From Liolophura sinensis (Eukaryota > Mollusca > Polyplacophora > Chitonida > Chitonidae), in contig NC_088303.1 in NCBI RefSeq assembly GCF_032854445.1, positions 3,667,501-3,731,500 on the forward strand: a stretch of 64,000 nucleotides of DNA, written 5' to 3'. Below the pieces are notes generated by a model. The model was given only the letters and a program-made list of their open reading frames with translations, was not told the DNA's origin and did not search any database. This document shows, piece after piece, positions 22,901 through 35,096 of the stretch. The position numbers and the translations under genes are program-made. Position 1 is the stretch's first letter; every line of letters starts with the position of its first letter.

Positions 22901-25900
22901 CCCACTCTAAATTTATTTATTTATTTATTTATTTAATTGGTGTTTTACGTCGTACTCAAGAATTTCCCACTCTAAACACAGCTGCCAATGTACGTTGAAA
23001 TAGCTCTGACAACCCTCGAGTATAAAACATAACTTAAATAATGTTCACAACGATTCCAGGTGAATATAAAGAAAACAGCTGATATGAGGTCAGAGTGAAT
23101 GCACTTTGTCACTGGCAATATGATCCTAAAGGCCACATCACAATTCCAACATTTGACTACTTTAAAAATCTAAAAAACACATGTAAACATACATTTCCTG
23201 TCACTCACTTCATTTTACGCGGTGATTTCCGTCAATATAGGATTGTAAAAGATTGTTTTGTCGCAGATTGCCTTCTTCGTTAGCTTCTGTGCTATGTACG
23301 AGGAATGTATACGCGATGCAAACTGGGCCCTTCCAATTCCACTCCAAATCAATCCATGATCACTGACTCATTCCCAAACAAGGCAATACGTGTGCATACA
23401 AATATGTATAGGAATAATGCTACTTATCTACAAGCCATAGATTGGTAGTTTTCCGTGTGGTCAAGTACAGAGGCCTACATACTTGATCTTCCATACACCA
23501 AATACAATTTCATTACCATACGCAGGTTGTTTGAATTCTAACGGCAACTGTGTTAATTTATTCAGACTTACTCTGTCACAACAAAGGTGACTTTTTACGA
23601 GAGCTGCTCGGAGTATATCGAACACAAATACTACTGTGAGGCTGGCGGCGAAGTCTAATAGAATCAGTTTGAATACTTCCTCTCCTATCTCCGTCTCCCA
23701 ACAACTTGACAGTTCATCTTCTGGATCAACAGGTGTCATCGGCTGGAAATGAAATTGCAAATGTGCAGTCAGGAATCCAGTTCCACATTTGTTTGATTCA
23801 TAATCTGTTATTTTCACAATCATTAGTATTTAACAACCATGCTTTTCCCACGGAATTGTCTGAATCAAATGAAGCATGGCCTGTTGAGTGATTATGCTAT
23901 TTTATCTATTGATTGCATGGTTGTGTAACACCATAGTCAAGAAGTTTTCACTTGCGATGGCAAGTTACTGGCGAATTTTCCCCACTAGTCATATACAGAT
24001 ATGCATTCCACATTGGTGGGAGACAAATGGTCTACAGCCAAGGTTGTCACCTACGTTCCAAAGGCATCGAGAGCAGAGGAATCTAGAAACTCCCGGTACA
24101 AGGCTGGGTTTGAACCCGCTGAGACAAGCGGGCGTGGTCAATGCGTTGTAAAGTGATGTTTTACCTCTGCTGATGTCACGTTCATACAGCCTTCTGTCGA
24201 CGTCTCTGTTTTATAGGAGGCGAATAACGATAGTATGAAGACGAGCAAACTGGCGAAGTAGAAAAAGGTAGTCCTGCCAAAATCAACAGGTGAACATTTA
24301 CTCAGTGGGTCTTTTACAGGTGGACTGATCCCTTATAATTGTCATCATGTAAATGGAATTTTCATCACTGCATTTTCCTTAAAAACTCTGCTTAAGCCTT
24401 TGGGCTATTAGTTCTTACTTTAACGCATTTAATCAGAAGTTAGCAAAAAACCCTAACTGAGGCAAATTGACACGAGGCCAGATTTGACCGGTTATGATAT
24501 TTAATCCAAAATGCAAATCCAAAAGATGACTTTATAAGTTTACCGGGCAAGAGTGATGTTGAAGCCAAATCTGGGTGTCCAGTCTTCTACGTAACCGATG
24601 ACTACCAGAACCATAGGCATACAAAGCTTAAGCGCCGCAACTACAACACTCAGCTTGAGAAAGGAAAGAAAAACTTGACTGATTATCGACTGCATGTTGC
24701 ATAATATATTTATGTTGTATAATATATTTATGTTTTGATTACTCTTCCACTTACTTTTTAGGATTACGTTTTTCAGTCAAATGCATTTTCTTATGTCTTT
24801 GGAGTTCTGCTTTAGAACAAAGAACAACTAAATAATCAAATTACTGTGTAACAACCGGAGGGCCTACCTTGTATTGTTCAACGATATCGGTGTATGTCCC
24901 AAACACACTCTCCTCGAATTGGTGTTGTGAGACGTAAAATATTGCGTAGCCACTTCCAGCGAGAAGACCCAGTACTGTTATATTTGTGATGACTCGTACA
25001 CCATACAGGCAGCATCTAGTGGATCATACATTTACCGATTTGAATTGAAAAGTTCCTATTCTTAGGTACTTATTATCTGATTGTACATATGCGCAAATGA
25101 ATTGTCCATATGCCCCATTCTTTTGTACAATACTAAAAGAACGCGTTTATTGTATATTTTCACAAATCTTCTATACAAACCCACATATGTCGTGTGCACA
25201 TGCGAAAAATATTTTATAGATATGTAGACTCTTTCATTCATTTTATATGCGTACAAAAGATTTGTACAAGAGTTTTCATCTCTAACTACAAAAGAAGGAA
25301 TCTTTGTATGTATGTATGTAAGTATGTATATGCATATATGCATGTGCGTATGTATGTACGTATGTACGTATGTGCGTATGTGCGTATGTATGTACGTATG
25401 TGCGTATGTGCGTATGTATGTACGTATGTGCGTATGTGCGTATGTGCTTATGTGCGTATGTATGTGCGTATGTGCGTATGTGCGTATGTATGTGCGTATG
25501 TGCGTATGTATGTACGTATGTACGTATGTGCGTATCTATGTACGTATGTGCGTATGTGCGTATGTGCGTATGTATGTACGTATGTACGTATGTGCGTATG
25601 TGCGTATGTGCGTATTTATGTTGTCTATCATTCAATACCCTCCACAACCGTTCATCTGATTGACAACTTAGTTGCTGGTGTGATGCTATGTAAGGAAGTT
25701 TAGTGTTCAGTACCTGGAAAAGTGCGCTTTGCGCATGCAAATTAAATGTACATGTATACACAAATGCGTGGATGAGCAAAGCAATTGAACATATGCACAA
25801 ACCTTTCGCACATATGCATAATTACAGAATAAATACGACATGGCTGTCACAATGGACAACACAAAATTTGTTAGAAATTAATATCATCAATTTCAGGCTA

Positions 25901-28900
25901 TACATACTTAAAGGCTTGTAATAAAAGTCCTCAGTGATATTAAACAAGATATTAAATGCGTCTCACATAAGGTCTATATACAAACCTGTACGCAAATCCC
26001 TTTTGTACGGTGAGTTTGTGTTCCCAGATCAACTCCTGCATATAGAGAGGTTAAAGTTACAGCGAATTTAATTCAGATTTCATTGCCTTTACGAACATAC
26101 TCTTCACATTACTTTCTCAAATGCATATATATATATATATATACTGTAAAATTAATATCTGTATTTAGTTAGATATACTAAAGATTAAAATTCAAATAGA
26201 TATGACATTTGAAAATACATGTAGGACCCTGTGTGAAATACTAACTTTGTTAAATATACTTTGCACACATGGCGGTCGTCTATATTCTATCGTCCCAGTA
26301 CAATACTGTCAATGGCCGCAAATACTCTTTTGCAAAACATTATAGCCTGTGCCGAAAATTTGTGGCAACTTGACCATATGCCTTATATGGATTGAATGAA
26401 TGATTATGGCTTAACACCACTTTGTCAGTATTGCTGCCACACCGTAGAGAGTCTATGTCAAATACATGTGATCCTACTTGAAAGTCCGTCCTGATGGCCA
26501 GCTGGCGGTCAAACACTCCATCTGGGCGGTAGATCGAGAAATCCCATCCTCCAAACAGGCGCTGGCCATAAATATACTCCACCTCTGTTGTCATCATTTT
26601 GCTCTTCCGGTAACTCACGCCCATCCTGTTATTAGATCGAGCAATCGTGTATAGATGTTTAATAGATGCTAATATCCCACTTTCCCCTTAAAACTGACAA
26701 CAAAGCGGCGCGCTCGCTTTACTCGATGTCCGCCTTTTACCTTACTTTGATTTGCGACATCTCGGCTATAAAACATCACGAAAATAAAGTGTCATGCTTT
26801 TTAAACTTTATGTGGGAGACTGTATCGATGCAAATATACATTTGGTCCTGTGTTGTCTCTTAATTTAAATGTGAAGTTAACACTGAACAAAAATCAAATT
26901 AAATTGAATGTGAACACAGTATTTTGGTAAAACTAGACCAGTATTTTTTGTATCTAATTCTGCTTAAGTCATGGTGGTAGAGAGAGAGTGTCGGAGCCAA
27001 TAGCTCAGATATCACCGGTTACATGTACGCTTGGCCATTTGCCAGCCATTACGCTGTCTATGCTACTGTTGTTTTACTCTACACTGTTTACATAACTAAA
27101 TTTCAAAGACTGAACTATTTACATAAGTGATAATGTGTTTATAAAAGATTGGATATATACGGTTTGCTTTCTCAAAATAAAAAAATATCGAATTTTTTCT
27201 GAATCAAACTTTAAACACTGATGTCTAAATAGAATATCTTTTGACTCTTGTTTTCGATTTATAAAGGGACCCAAGTTTCTCTGTGAAACTTTATATCAGC
27301 ATTAGAATGTCTATATCCATAAACCTCATCACACTTACCAAACGACAATGGAAACGACAGAAACTGACATGACGACCAGCACGGTCAGCAGATAGGCCAA
27401 GGGCATGGCATAATGGTCAAAACTCTGGGTAGCCTCGTAATAGCCGTAAAACACAATGCTGTTCTGTAGCGCACCCTAGTGGAGAGAGAAAACAGGTCAA
27501 GTATCAAAATGTGTACTTGGGAAAGGATCGAGGAATTAATTACGATTGTATTTCTGTTTACATTACGAATGAAGTGCCGCGGCAATTAAATAGGCGGTAA
27601 GATTTTATATATATTTTTGGTAATTTGCACTAAAATACATGCAGCTGTACTGAGAAAAAAGTTTGGGTCAATTAAATAAGCCCAAAATCCGAGTTATACG
27701 ATTGAGCTAATTCTGCTAAGAAAACTGAATCATGAAAGTCATCTGGTTATATTGTTGACTCACTTGGTTAATCTTTTATGACTCCGGTGATGAATTATCT
27801 CAACTGTATAACTCAGATTTCTGAGTTAGTTAACCAAACCTTTCTATCAATGTGTTATTTGTATTCTATCTATATGGATCTATATATGTCGTGGATAAAA
27901 GCATTTTCATAATTATTAAAAATAGGCTTTGAGTGGCTCTATAGGAAAATCTTATAAGAGGGCATATTTTGGTAATGGAAGTTGTAGTGGATGTGAGGAC
28001 ATTCCGTTTTACACAGAATATACAAACTTTCTAAGACATCATCGTTATATCTGGCTAGAATAACGTTATCCCAAAAATAAGAAAATACACACAAAGCAAA
28101 TAAAAAGGAAAGAAAACAAATGCGAAATTACGTGTACAAGGAGACCTACCAGCCCGTGTTGAGTCAAGTCAAGAACGGTTCCTTCTTGTATAACGATCTG
28201 TGTAAAACAACAACGTGAGGAGATATCTAAGCGACGACATTACTTGAACACGCCATCTCTTCCCCTGTACCCTATGCATAAATACAGCTCACATACACGC
28301 ACAAAGTAGGCTACTACCACGAGATGTATCTATTGTTAGACTATTTCACGTATACGACGGCATGATGGTGAGAGGAAACCAGGCAGAACCCGAGGGAAAC
28401 CCACAACCATCCGCAGATTCCTGACAGATCTTCGGACGTATACCACCGCTGAGGAATCCAGCATGCATGAGCCGGAGCTGAAGCCGTGAAGGCAGAATGG
28501 AGAGTAACAGTCTGATGAAAGCCAATAACCAAAACGTCTTCACAAATTACCATTAATTAGTGATCTTAATGTCAATGGTTCATCTCTACATTTCTGTAAA
28601 TCACAGCTCAAAGTTGTCGGTAGTTGTCACCTGCATCGGAAATACTTAGCTGCATGCTAAATTACTATACATGAAATAATAATCGTGGGAAACGCCCTAA
28701 TATATACAACATTCAATACTTAATTATTCTCATATTAGTAACTATGGATATAACTAGCTAATTCTAGTTGGGGATTTTGGTGTATATATACAAAATTTTG
28801 TCTTTTTCGAGATATATATTACAAGCAAGTTACTTTCAGAAGTTTTACATTGGGTTAATATAAGACGATAATAAAGGCGTTAAATAAACGAACAAATAAT

Positions 28901-31900
28901 AGAATATTATGATCAGTAACAAATGCCAGATGGTCAAAATTACCTGTGGAACAGAGATAAAGCCGAATGCAACCAAAGCAATAGCCACATTCAGCCATAT
29001 GATACGCCTGAGGAACATGAAGTAGGAGGCAACGCCACTTCCGAAATATGCTGGAAACAGGAAAATAGCCGATATCGTAATGATGACGATAAGAGGGAAT
29101 ATCAACACTCGTACGTTGGACAGAAAACAGCCAAAAAATTATCCCCGATGATGTTTTAAGTCGACACAACACGCGTGCAATGAATGTATAAATATTACAA
29201 ACTTTAATGTAAAAATGTTTCTGATCTTGGTTTCCGTGGGTATGAAGTCAGCGTTAATTGGTCCCATGATATGACAATGTTTCTTTCCTTCCAGACGCCC
29301 GTCTGGAAGAGACTGTTGTCTTTTACCGGGTAGAAGAGACCCGATAACAGCTACAGGTAGTATCTCCGAATATTGAACACCGAGCTAATAAGTAGACAGA
29401 GTGTTCATTTGAAAGTCTTGATTATACACGATTAGAAGTTAAACCAACTGGGTGTTATGCTTGCGATGATCAAACAGCTGTACCTTTGTTATACATGTCG
29501 GTCTAATTAATGTTTCACAAATCGTCCAACTATTGCAAATCATATCAAATTGGCCTGCTCAGGCTGTCCTGCATACCCTGAATCTTCTTTATGCTTCTGT
29601 CCATTAGACCAAATCCACCTTCCCAATTTTTCTTTCCCTTTTGAATCTGTCAATTCCAACAAAACAATATTGGGTTGATTTATTTTTGTAACGAGTAACA
29701 GACAACAGACACTCGTAGGCCACACCAGCCGTCTGACATGACATCTTTACTCGGGTGGAGTTCAACCTTGCGCCAGTTGTCTGTTTTAGCATGCACGTTT
29801 AGTAGTGACGTGTACACAATATACTCGTAGACCATTCTGAAGAATGAATGAATGAATGATTATGGCTTAACGCCACATCGGCAATATTTCAGCCATATCG
29901 TGGCGAGAATACCATTCGAGGTGCAAAAAATGTTCTCAGCGAAGGTCCATAGTCTTCAAGGGAAGAGATATGAAAACTATCCAGTATTCTTAGTTTTCAT
30001 GAATTATATAGTAAATATTTCACCATAGATATTAATACAGAAAGTATACAAATACACAACATGTAATAACAGTTTACATACCGTTTTTGCGCTTTTTTGG
30101 ATGAAATTCCGCCTCCCTCTTACATTGAAGTATTCTTCTCCAAGCTCAGCCCGAACGCGTCTGTTCAGGGAAACAGTTTAGTTAGATGGCTGAATAGAGG
30201 GAGACCAGTACCCCCAAACAGTTATCTAGCTAAAACCTTTTATCGACAGGTAAAGTTTTCTTTTAAATGTTTTTGGTCTGTTGCCTACATTAGAATCGTT
30301 ATTTGGCACATGTGCTGTATATACTTACAGACTAGGGTTAATCAGTCTATTTGATTTACGACAATTGGTTGAATTTTCAGCAATGTCAGTCTGCTTCATT
30401 TTCGACAATGTGTTTTTGTTGGATTTGTTGTCATTGTCAGCCTAATGGATTTTCGACCACGGGGTTTGTGTTGAATTTTTGGCAATGTAAGTCTACTGGA
30501 TATTTGACAATGGTTTTCTATTTATTTTTAGCAATGGATTTTCTATTTGATTTTCGGCAATGTCTAGGCTCCTTACTATTGGTCACGTGACTTCTGTAAG
30601 TTTTCCTACACCAAGTGAGAATATAACTAGATGAGTTTCCTGACTCAGCTGATCTGGTCATATGAATTAGAGTTGAATCAGCTCAATTGTATAACTCAGT
30701 TTCCCAAACTTTTCACTCAGTGCAAATAATTCAAAGAATACTCCAAATAATCATGTCACAAAATATCAGTCTCCCCTGTGCATATGCTACAGCATGTTCA
30801 AAATAGGTTACACAGTTCCTACATTAATAAATGGGTCGCATTATAACGTTTCCAAACTTTAGAATCATTTTAACTCTATAACAGGTGCGCGAATATGTAT
30901 GTATGAGTTTTTACGTTGTACTCAACAATTTTTTTCATACATATGACGACGAAACGTCATTTTGGCAAAGCCGCGATTCTCTTTGGCTTTACGGTCTGTT
31001 AGATTACGCTTTCCACACCTTCATGTATTGTACTGTACACTGTCATGTTTTCCCACTATATTTTCCATACTTTGCTTCACTGAGTTTTTCCTTCATGGAC
31101 CAGGGCATTTCACGCAGGCGCTCAAGATACCGATGACCCTTTTTGGGGTGATTCCCTGCATGCAAGTTGGCATTTCCGGAATTCGCATTTCTGCAAAGAA
31201 ATATGCGGCGATATCATCGGGTGAAGCATGGTTCAAAGTAAATTTGTAGATTGCGGACAAAAAAATGCACAGGTAAGTTTTTCATGTGACAATGTACAGG
31301 TATCAGAAGAGAAAGTACAGTGTATAACTACGAAGAATGAACTCCATGTTACATATCACCACCACAAACAACAGGCAAGCACAAGCTAACTTTCTATGCA
31401 ATTTTATGACATTAGATATTAATGTATGATACTTTCACGTAAATAAGAAAGTACAGTATAATACTGTCAGTTAAACAGAATTAGATTGCATATTGGGCAG
31501 AAGACATCTCTGTCACCAATATGATCTCTTCCAAAACCAATGTTAAATGCTGTAAAATATGAGTGCCAACGTTTTCAAATGTTACCGTACGTAAGGCGTG
31601 TTTGCAGGTTGCAATAGAATATTAGATTAGAAGATCTGTTGCATTTACAATGCGAAAGAGAACACCTAAAAGTGTTATATGACAAAAGAAAGTGTTACAT
31701 TACAACATCAGTGTGTAATGTGTTAAAATTTCTTTAGAAAGTGCTAGTCCAACATTAGAATACACCCCCCCCCTCCCCACCACACCCTGCCCCCACTACT
31801 GCAGAAATGCTTGGTTTAACATTAATATTATTAATATATATAACATTTTACATTTAAGAGAGTACATGTGATTCGTGACACTCCTGACCTTTGATACACC

Positions 31901-32518
31901 GCTCTGAATTTGGCTTCTCTGACGGCGTGGTCTGCCGCATCGTCTTCAGTTTGAATCACACTTTCCGATGCCACATGTTTATCACCATTTTCTGAAACAC
32001 ACACAGCTTGTATCAGTCTGAGCCAGCGTGTATTTTCCATATTCCCATAGCTATCCTCAACTTACACGGATCCAGCAATAAATCCACCACAAAAAATATT
32101 GAAGGAAAAGAAAAATGCGAAAAAAAAAAATAATAACAACAAAAAGAAGAGAAAGGAGAAAATAAAATAAAGCGCTTACTCTGAATTCTCACGCAAGTAC
32201 ATGTATACAACAGAAGTGTTCTATATCGCTGATAAGTAAGAGAAAAAAGTTTTTACTGAAATTAGAAAAAAAAGCGGTCTAACTGGAATTTCAACCCAAG
32301 AGTTAATATTTTCATTTGCACAAAATCAGTTTTATACACATCAGTGAAATATGCAAGAAGTAAATCATCAACTTACCACCACCAGGGGGAGCTTCGTCGT
32401 CATCGAAAACAGGTGAGTCTACACTGCCGTACGTGCGGTAACCAGGGACAACCTCAGACGACAAGAGCAGGGAACTGTCCGACAGGTCAATGGATTCTGT
32501 AGTATCAGGACTGGCCAT
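16999..32518 (-). CDS. Transmembrane channel-like (TMC) family protein, 19 exons
   Basis: All joins keep phase from ATG (32518) to TGA (17001-16999), giving 2094 nt and 697 residues, within the usual TMC range. Exons: 32518-32377, 31991-31889, 31190-31071, 30160-30082, 29646-29577, 29050-28944, 28197-28150, 27475-27339, 26625-26478, 26035-25986, 25015-24868, 24653-24544, 24273-24165, 23742-23599, 22639-22365, 19602-19447, 18530-18452, 18066-18018, 17018-16999. Family landmarks: [19 protein letters not shown] before the first membrane helix (about residues 171-190), [32 protein letters not shown] (471-483), [17 protein letters not shown] and PSRQCGPF (600-607). The N-terminus is acidic and cytosolic; the C-terminus is basic ([14 protein letters not shown]). 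TMC proteins are multi-pass membrane proteins related to TMEM16, some of them mechanotransduction channels. The subtype is not settled. The weakest calls are the exon 3 donor, the exon 14/15 join and the 20-nt last exon. Confidence 0.88.
17535..17735. repeat. CAGA/CACA microsatellite in the last TMC intron
   Basis: About 200 bp of mixed (ACAG)n and (ACAC)n, read on the minus strand as TCTG/TGTG. The long minus-strand ORF across it ([13 protein letters not shown]...) is a product of the repeat, not a gene. Confidence 0.9.
17745..17820 (+). repeat. tRNA-like SINE head fragment
   Basis: The string GGGTCGTGAGTTCGAATCTA contains a good RNA polymerase III B box (GTTCGAATC) but no complete tRNA fold around it. 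It directly follows the microsatellite and is most likely a truncated tRNA-derived SINE. Confidence 0.4.
19090..19460 (-). repeat. Degenerate tandem copies of the TMC exon 16 donor junction
   Basis: The end of exon 16 and its donor (read on the minus strand as CCTGTTAGTGTAAGTATTGG) recur in decayed form downstream. CTTGAACTGTAAGAATTGG is at about 19357-19380, CCTGTTACTATACATATATTGG at about 19294-19318 and CTGTTACTGTCAGTATTGG at about 19215-19238, spaced 63-79 bp apart, with weaker traces towards 19100. TTTGTTT(C)TTCAG-like pieces separate some copies. The copies appear to derive from the exon-intron boundary by old tandem duplication. Confidence 0.6.
19935..22128. repeat. 15-bp minisatellite in TMC intron 15
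   Basis: About 146 copies of ATGCATCACAGAACG with many single-base variants fill most of the intron between TMC exons 15 and 16. Since 15 is a multiple of 3, all six frames can stay open for long distances, giving a 591-codon plus-strand frame (MHHRT repeats) and minus-strand frames (MHCSV, CDASF repeats). Many units contain the palindrome GATGCATC. There is no sign of selection for a protein: frames open and close as the repeat drifts. Confidence 0.95.
22175..22188. promoter_or_regulatory. X-box-like (RFX-type) palindrome
   Basis: GTTGCCATGGCAAT differs by one base from the ideal RFX factor palindrome GTTGCCATGGCAAC. It lies in TMC intron 15, about 47 bp beyond the end of the 15-bp array and about 180 bp from exon 15. 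RFX factors control many ciliary and sensory genes, so an intronic enhancer is possible, but binding is inference. Confidence 0.4.
22365..23742 (-). CDS. TMC core-domain exons 14-15
   Basis: These two exons (23742-23599 and 22639-22365) encode the most diagnostic part of the TMC protein, residues about 458-597. [18 protein letters not shown] is followed by a helix, then [20 protein letters not shown] with FSPLVP, then two more hydrophobic segments. The linker between DILRAAL and the next exon seems short compared with the roughly 12 extra residues I recall in vertebrate TMCs. Either this protein is compact there or exon 14 has a different donor. The exon 14 donor (CTC|GTAAAA) is weak. Confidence 0.85.
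22913..22966 (-). repeat. SINE family 1 tail fragment
   Basis: (ATTT)n followed by AATTGGTGTTTTACGTCGTACTC is the reverse complement of the family 1 tail only; the body is absent, as in a severely 5'-truncated copy. Confidence 0.7.
23890..24147 (-). repeat. SINE family 3 copy (tRNA-related head) in a TMC intron
   Basis: Read on the minus strand it starts with a tRNA-like segment (CCGCTTGTCTCAGCGGGTTC, with B box GGGTTCAAACCC) and ends with a tail related to family 1 (GACTATGGTGTTACACAACC). The internal block with GCAAGTTACTGGCGAATTTT on the plus strand recurs at about 4280 and 36570. It lies between TMC exons 13 and 14. Confidence 0.5.
25305..25615. repeat. TATG/TGCG microsatellite in TMC intron 10
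   Basis: About 310 bp of mixed CGTATGTG and TATGTACG units. Overlapping ORFs on both strands (MYVCAYV... and HIRTYVHT...) are products of the repeat. Confidence 0.93.
26380..26445 (-). repeat. V-SINE-like tail fragment
   Basis: GAATGAATGATTATGGCTTAACACCACTTTGTCAGTATTGC matches, in order, the second copy at 29848-29925. Read on the minus strand the two end in TTAAGCCATAATCATTCATT, a tail pattern I associate with molluscan V-SINE/RUDI-type elements. The assignment is from memory. Confidence 0.5.
28340..28492 (-). repeat. SINE family 1, truncated copy
   Basis: The minus strand shows the family 1 body (reverse complement of GAGAGGAAACCAGGCAGA, then CCCACAACCATCCGCAG) and GTCGTATACGTGAAATA, but the (AAAT)n tail and the tRNA head are missing or diverged. 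It is intronic in TMC. Confidence 0.6.
29848..29925 (-). repeat. V-SINE-like tail fragment
   Basis: (GAAT)n followed by GATTATGGCTTAACGCCACA and TCGGCAATATTTCAGCCATA; the same element as at 26380. It lies in the TMC intron between exons 4 and 5. Confidence 0.55.
31764..31797 (-). other. G-rich tract on the TMC sense strand
   Basis: The plus strand carries C9, C4, C3 and C5 runs in 34 bp (ACACCCCCCCCCTCCCCACC...), so the TMC pre-mRNA, read from the minus strand, has four G runs in intron 2 that could form a G-quadruplex about 90 bp downstream of exon 2. No structure has been shown. Confidence 0.4.
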
Positions 32519-32578
32519 TTCTCAAATCATGTACACTAAAGAGAGAAGCATAAAGGTTTGAATATAGAGCATAGTAAT

Positions 32579-32890
32579 TTATTTGTTTATCTATTTGATT
32601 GGTGTTTTACGCCATAGTCAAGCCGGAGGCTCCTTTTAACATTCGAATATGTGAATAATAAGGTTATATGGATGTACTTCATCCCATTATACGGTTGCAG
32701 TTCTCCGAATTTCCTGATTTTCTCGACTGTCAAGTCAGGCAGTCGGACACAATTTCGTATTCAACATTGGCAATTACCTTGGTGAATTTGAAACCGAATT
32801 TCACCGGTTACATGATGTGACCGTTTGCCAGCTATCATACTGTCGTGGCCGCTTTAGTTTTACTCTGCACGCTGTGTGACGTCATAGCTA
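32579..32890 (-). repeat. Interspersed repeat with family 1-like tail
   Basis: It begins with the reversed tail TTTGATTGGTGTTTTACGCC. At about 32800-32890 it carries TCACCGGTTACATG and TTTGCCAGCTATCA, blocks that recur at about 27015-27060 (TCACCGGTTACATG...TTTGCCAGCCATTACGC). The order suggests one dispersed family with a diverged body. Confidence 0.45.
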
Positions 32891-34158
32891 TTTGTACGCG
32901 TAAGGGATCGCAAAGCACTGTTTAAAACAAGTGAAACGCATCACATTTCTTTAGTGGTTTATCAAAACTTGCACCCGTCTGGCATATATCATTATAATTT
33001 TTTCACTGTAGCCAGAATAGATGTCTAATTTGCATGTTGACAAAATTCATTTTCAACATACTTTCTAACACTTTGTTTTGAACTTATCATATCTAAAATG
33101 TCAAGAGATTCTGATCAGTAGTTCTTGAGAAGATGCTTTTAGCTGAGCAGCATATACTCCAATATGGCCGCTAAGCCATATGACCCAGATAAGTCTTATT
33201 TAGCCGATTCGCCTTAGAATCACTAATGTTCTCTGTATTTTAAAATTTAGCAAACCACGTGACCTATACATTGCTTTTTTTCATCTCCTGGTACAATTTA
33301 CATACATGTATTTACAGCGGTAGATACTGGAAACTATTTTTAGAACTTAACAAGCCAAGCGCTGGAAACCCATATTATAAATTTAAAATGTATACATCAA
33401 CACAGAACATATTTTTCACTTGAACACATTTTCATTTTTTTTTTCACAAAACATGATTCCTGGAACCAAAATAATATTTAGGAAGGAAAGAGCCTAAACA
33501 TAAATTTTTTATTTGAAAACGCCACTGAAATTTTAAGTTTAATTTCTTCCATGTTTTCGTAACATTTTTGTAATGGAAACTGGAATCTACCTAAAATGAG
33601 AATTTAACAGCTATAGCTGCTGTTTAATGTTTGATAATGTGAAAGTAGCATATTCTTTCCATATATATGTAGCCTACATAAACATTCTATTTTTTGGCAT
33701 ATATTGTTTACTTACCATTAAATCTGAATGGATTGGTATGTTTTGACCTGTATCTCTTAGAGTAAGGACATTTCTTGTAGCGTATATGTAATAACTTTCA
33801 TATCGACAGATGAATAACGGACCACAAGACTAGGCCTACCTTGTCACTACCCTCCATGCATTTACTTCAGCTGAGTATTACACAGGTGAACTGCATATAC
33901 ATGTACTTGTACATTACCTGGACCTAATAAGGCACCACAGGTTCGTTATAACCACAGCATCGTGTCCCTTTTCTGCATAGCTGGCATTTAGTCAGTAAAG
34001 TCGAATGTAATTCGCGTAATGCTGCCAATCGATCTAAATTTTGTTTGTTCCGATGGTCACATATGGCCCATATGGGGGACATATTCACAATCATGCGGTA
34101 GTGTGTCTTACATCATCGGGGTGTTTATGCGTGTAGGTACACTGTGACACTAAGAAGT

Positions 34159-34180
34159 GGGGTGGGGTGGGGGTGGGGGG
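34159..34180 (+). other. Perfect G-quadruplex-type tract
   Basis: Four runs of G separated by single T bases (G4 T G4 T G5 T G6) in 22 bp. Single-base loops make this about the most stable quadruplex pattern known. It is 1.6 kb upstream of the TMC start and 3.3 kb upstream of the PLEKHM1 start. Confidence 0.6.
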
Positions 34181-34559
34181 TATTCATGTTGTTAAGTTAA
34201 ACATGCACCAGGTGTATCACTTGCATGTAAAGCGGGCAGTACATCGTGATCACCACAAGCACTTCGTCTCTGCCTCTGGGTATGTTGCATCTTGTTATGG
34301 AATATAACTCCAAAAGTTTTAGGAAGGCAGAATTATATCTTTGGTGGTTAAAACCATATATAAGATGACACAGTGGTGTCTCTTATTGCTGTAGTAATCA
34401 GATCGTCATTTACCCTGTAATCAATTCAGATACAGGTATATGACTTCTAAAATGTTAGAGCTATATAAATGCATGTTGGCCCACAATTTCTTCTCTCGAT
34501 AATTTTCTTGAACATAATTGCAGGAGCTTATAATATCATGTATTCATGCGCATAACGTT

Positions 34560-34893
34560 TTAATATTCCTTTCTCTAAATGTTAATCCTGGGTCGAGTCC
34601 CACCTAAGACCTTAAAAGAGGAAGTCGTAACTTCCTCGCTTGGCATTCAGCATGAAGGGGATAGTGCAACGACTGGTTGACCCGTATCAGTATAATGGTT
34701 CGGGCGGGGCAGCTTACTTAACCTCGGTAAGTCGTCTCAGTGAAGCAACACTAGATAAAAGTGCGGTGGAAATCCGTCCTGCAACAAGGAGGCACATTAC
34801 ATGCACTCTAAGGATTCCTTCGTCGTCATATGACTGAAAAATTGTTAAGCACGACGTTAAACCCCTCGCACTCACTCACTCACTCACTCACTC
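34560..34893 (+). repeat. SINE family 2 copy with tRNA-like B box
   Basis: It contains GGGTCGAGTCCCACC (B box) at about 34592 and the shared block AAGACCTTAAAA. A diverged GGTTGACCCGTATCAGTATA follows. The tail TGACTGAAAAATTGTTAAGC then ACGACGTTAAACCCC is followed by (CACT)n. The same order is found at about 63480-63785. Confidence 0.65.
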
Positions 34894-34907
34894 TAAATGT
34901 TATATTT

Positions 34908-35096
34908 ATTTATTTGATTGGTGTTTTACGCCATACTCAAGAATATTTCATTGGTGGGAGGTTACAGATTGCTGGCAGACCTTCCCATGTACGGCCGGAG
35001 AGGAAACCAGTATGAGCTGAACTCATAGAAACCACATTGGTGAGAGGCCCCTGGGCCATTACGCTGTGCTAGCGCGCTAACCAACTGATCCACGGA
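34908..35096 (-). repeat. SINE family 1, minus orientation
   Basis: The reversed tail TTTGATTGGTGTTTTACGCC is followed by the family body and the reversed tRNA head (GCTAGCGCGCTAACCAACTG). An internal part between the tail and the body is deleted. It sits directly beside a family 2 SINE, forming a small nest of insertions. Confidence 0.85.

Noticed and set aside
25194-25800. ORFs of 97-172 codons rich in MYVCAYV or HIRTYVHT
   Set aside because: Products of a TATG/TGCG microsatellite.
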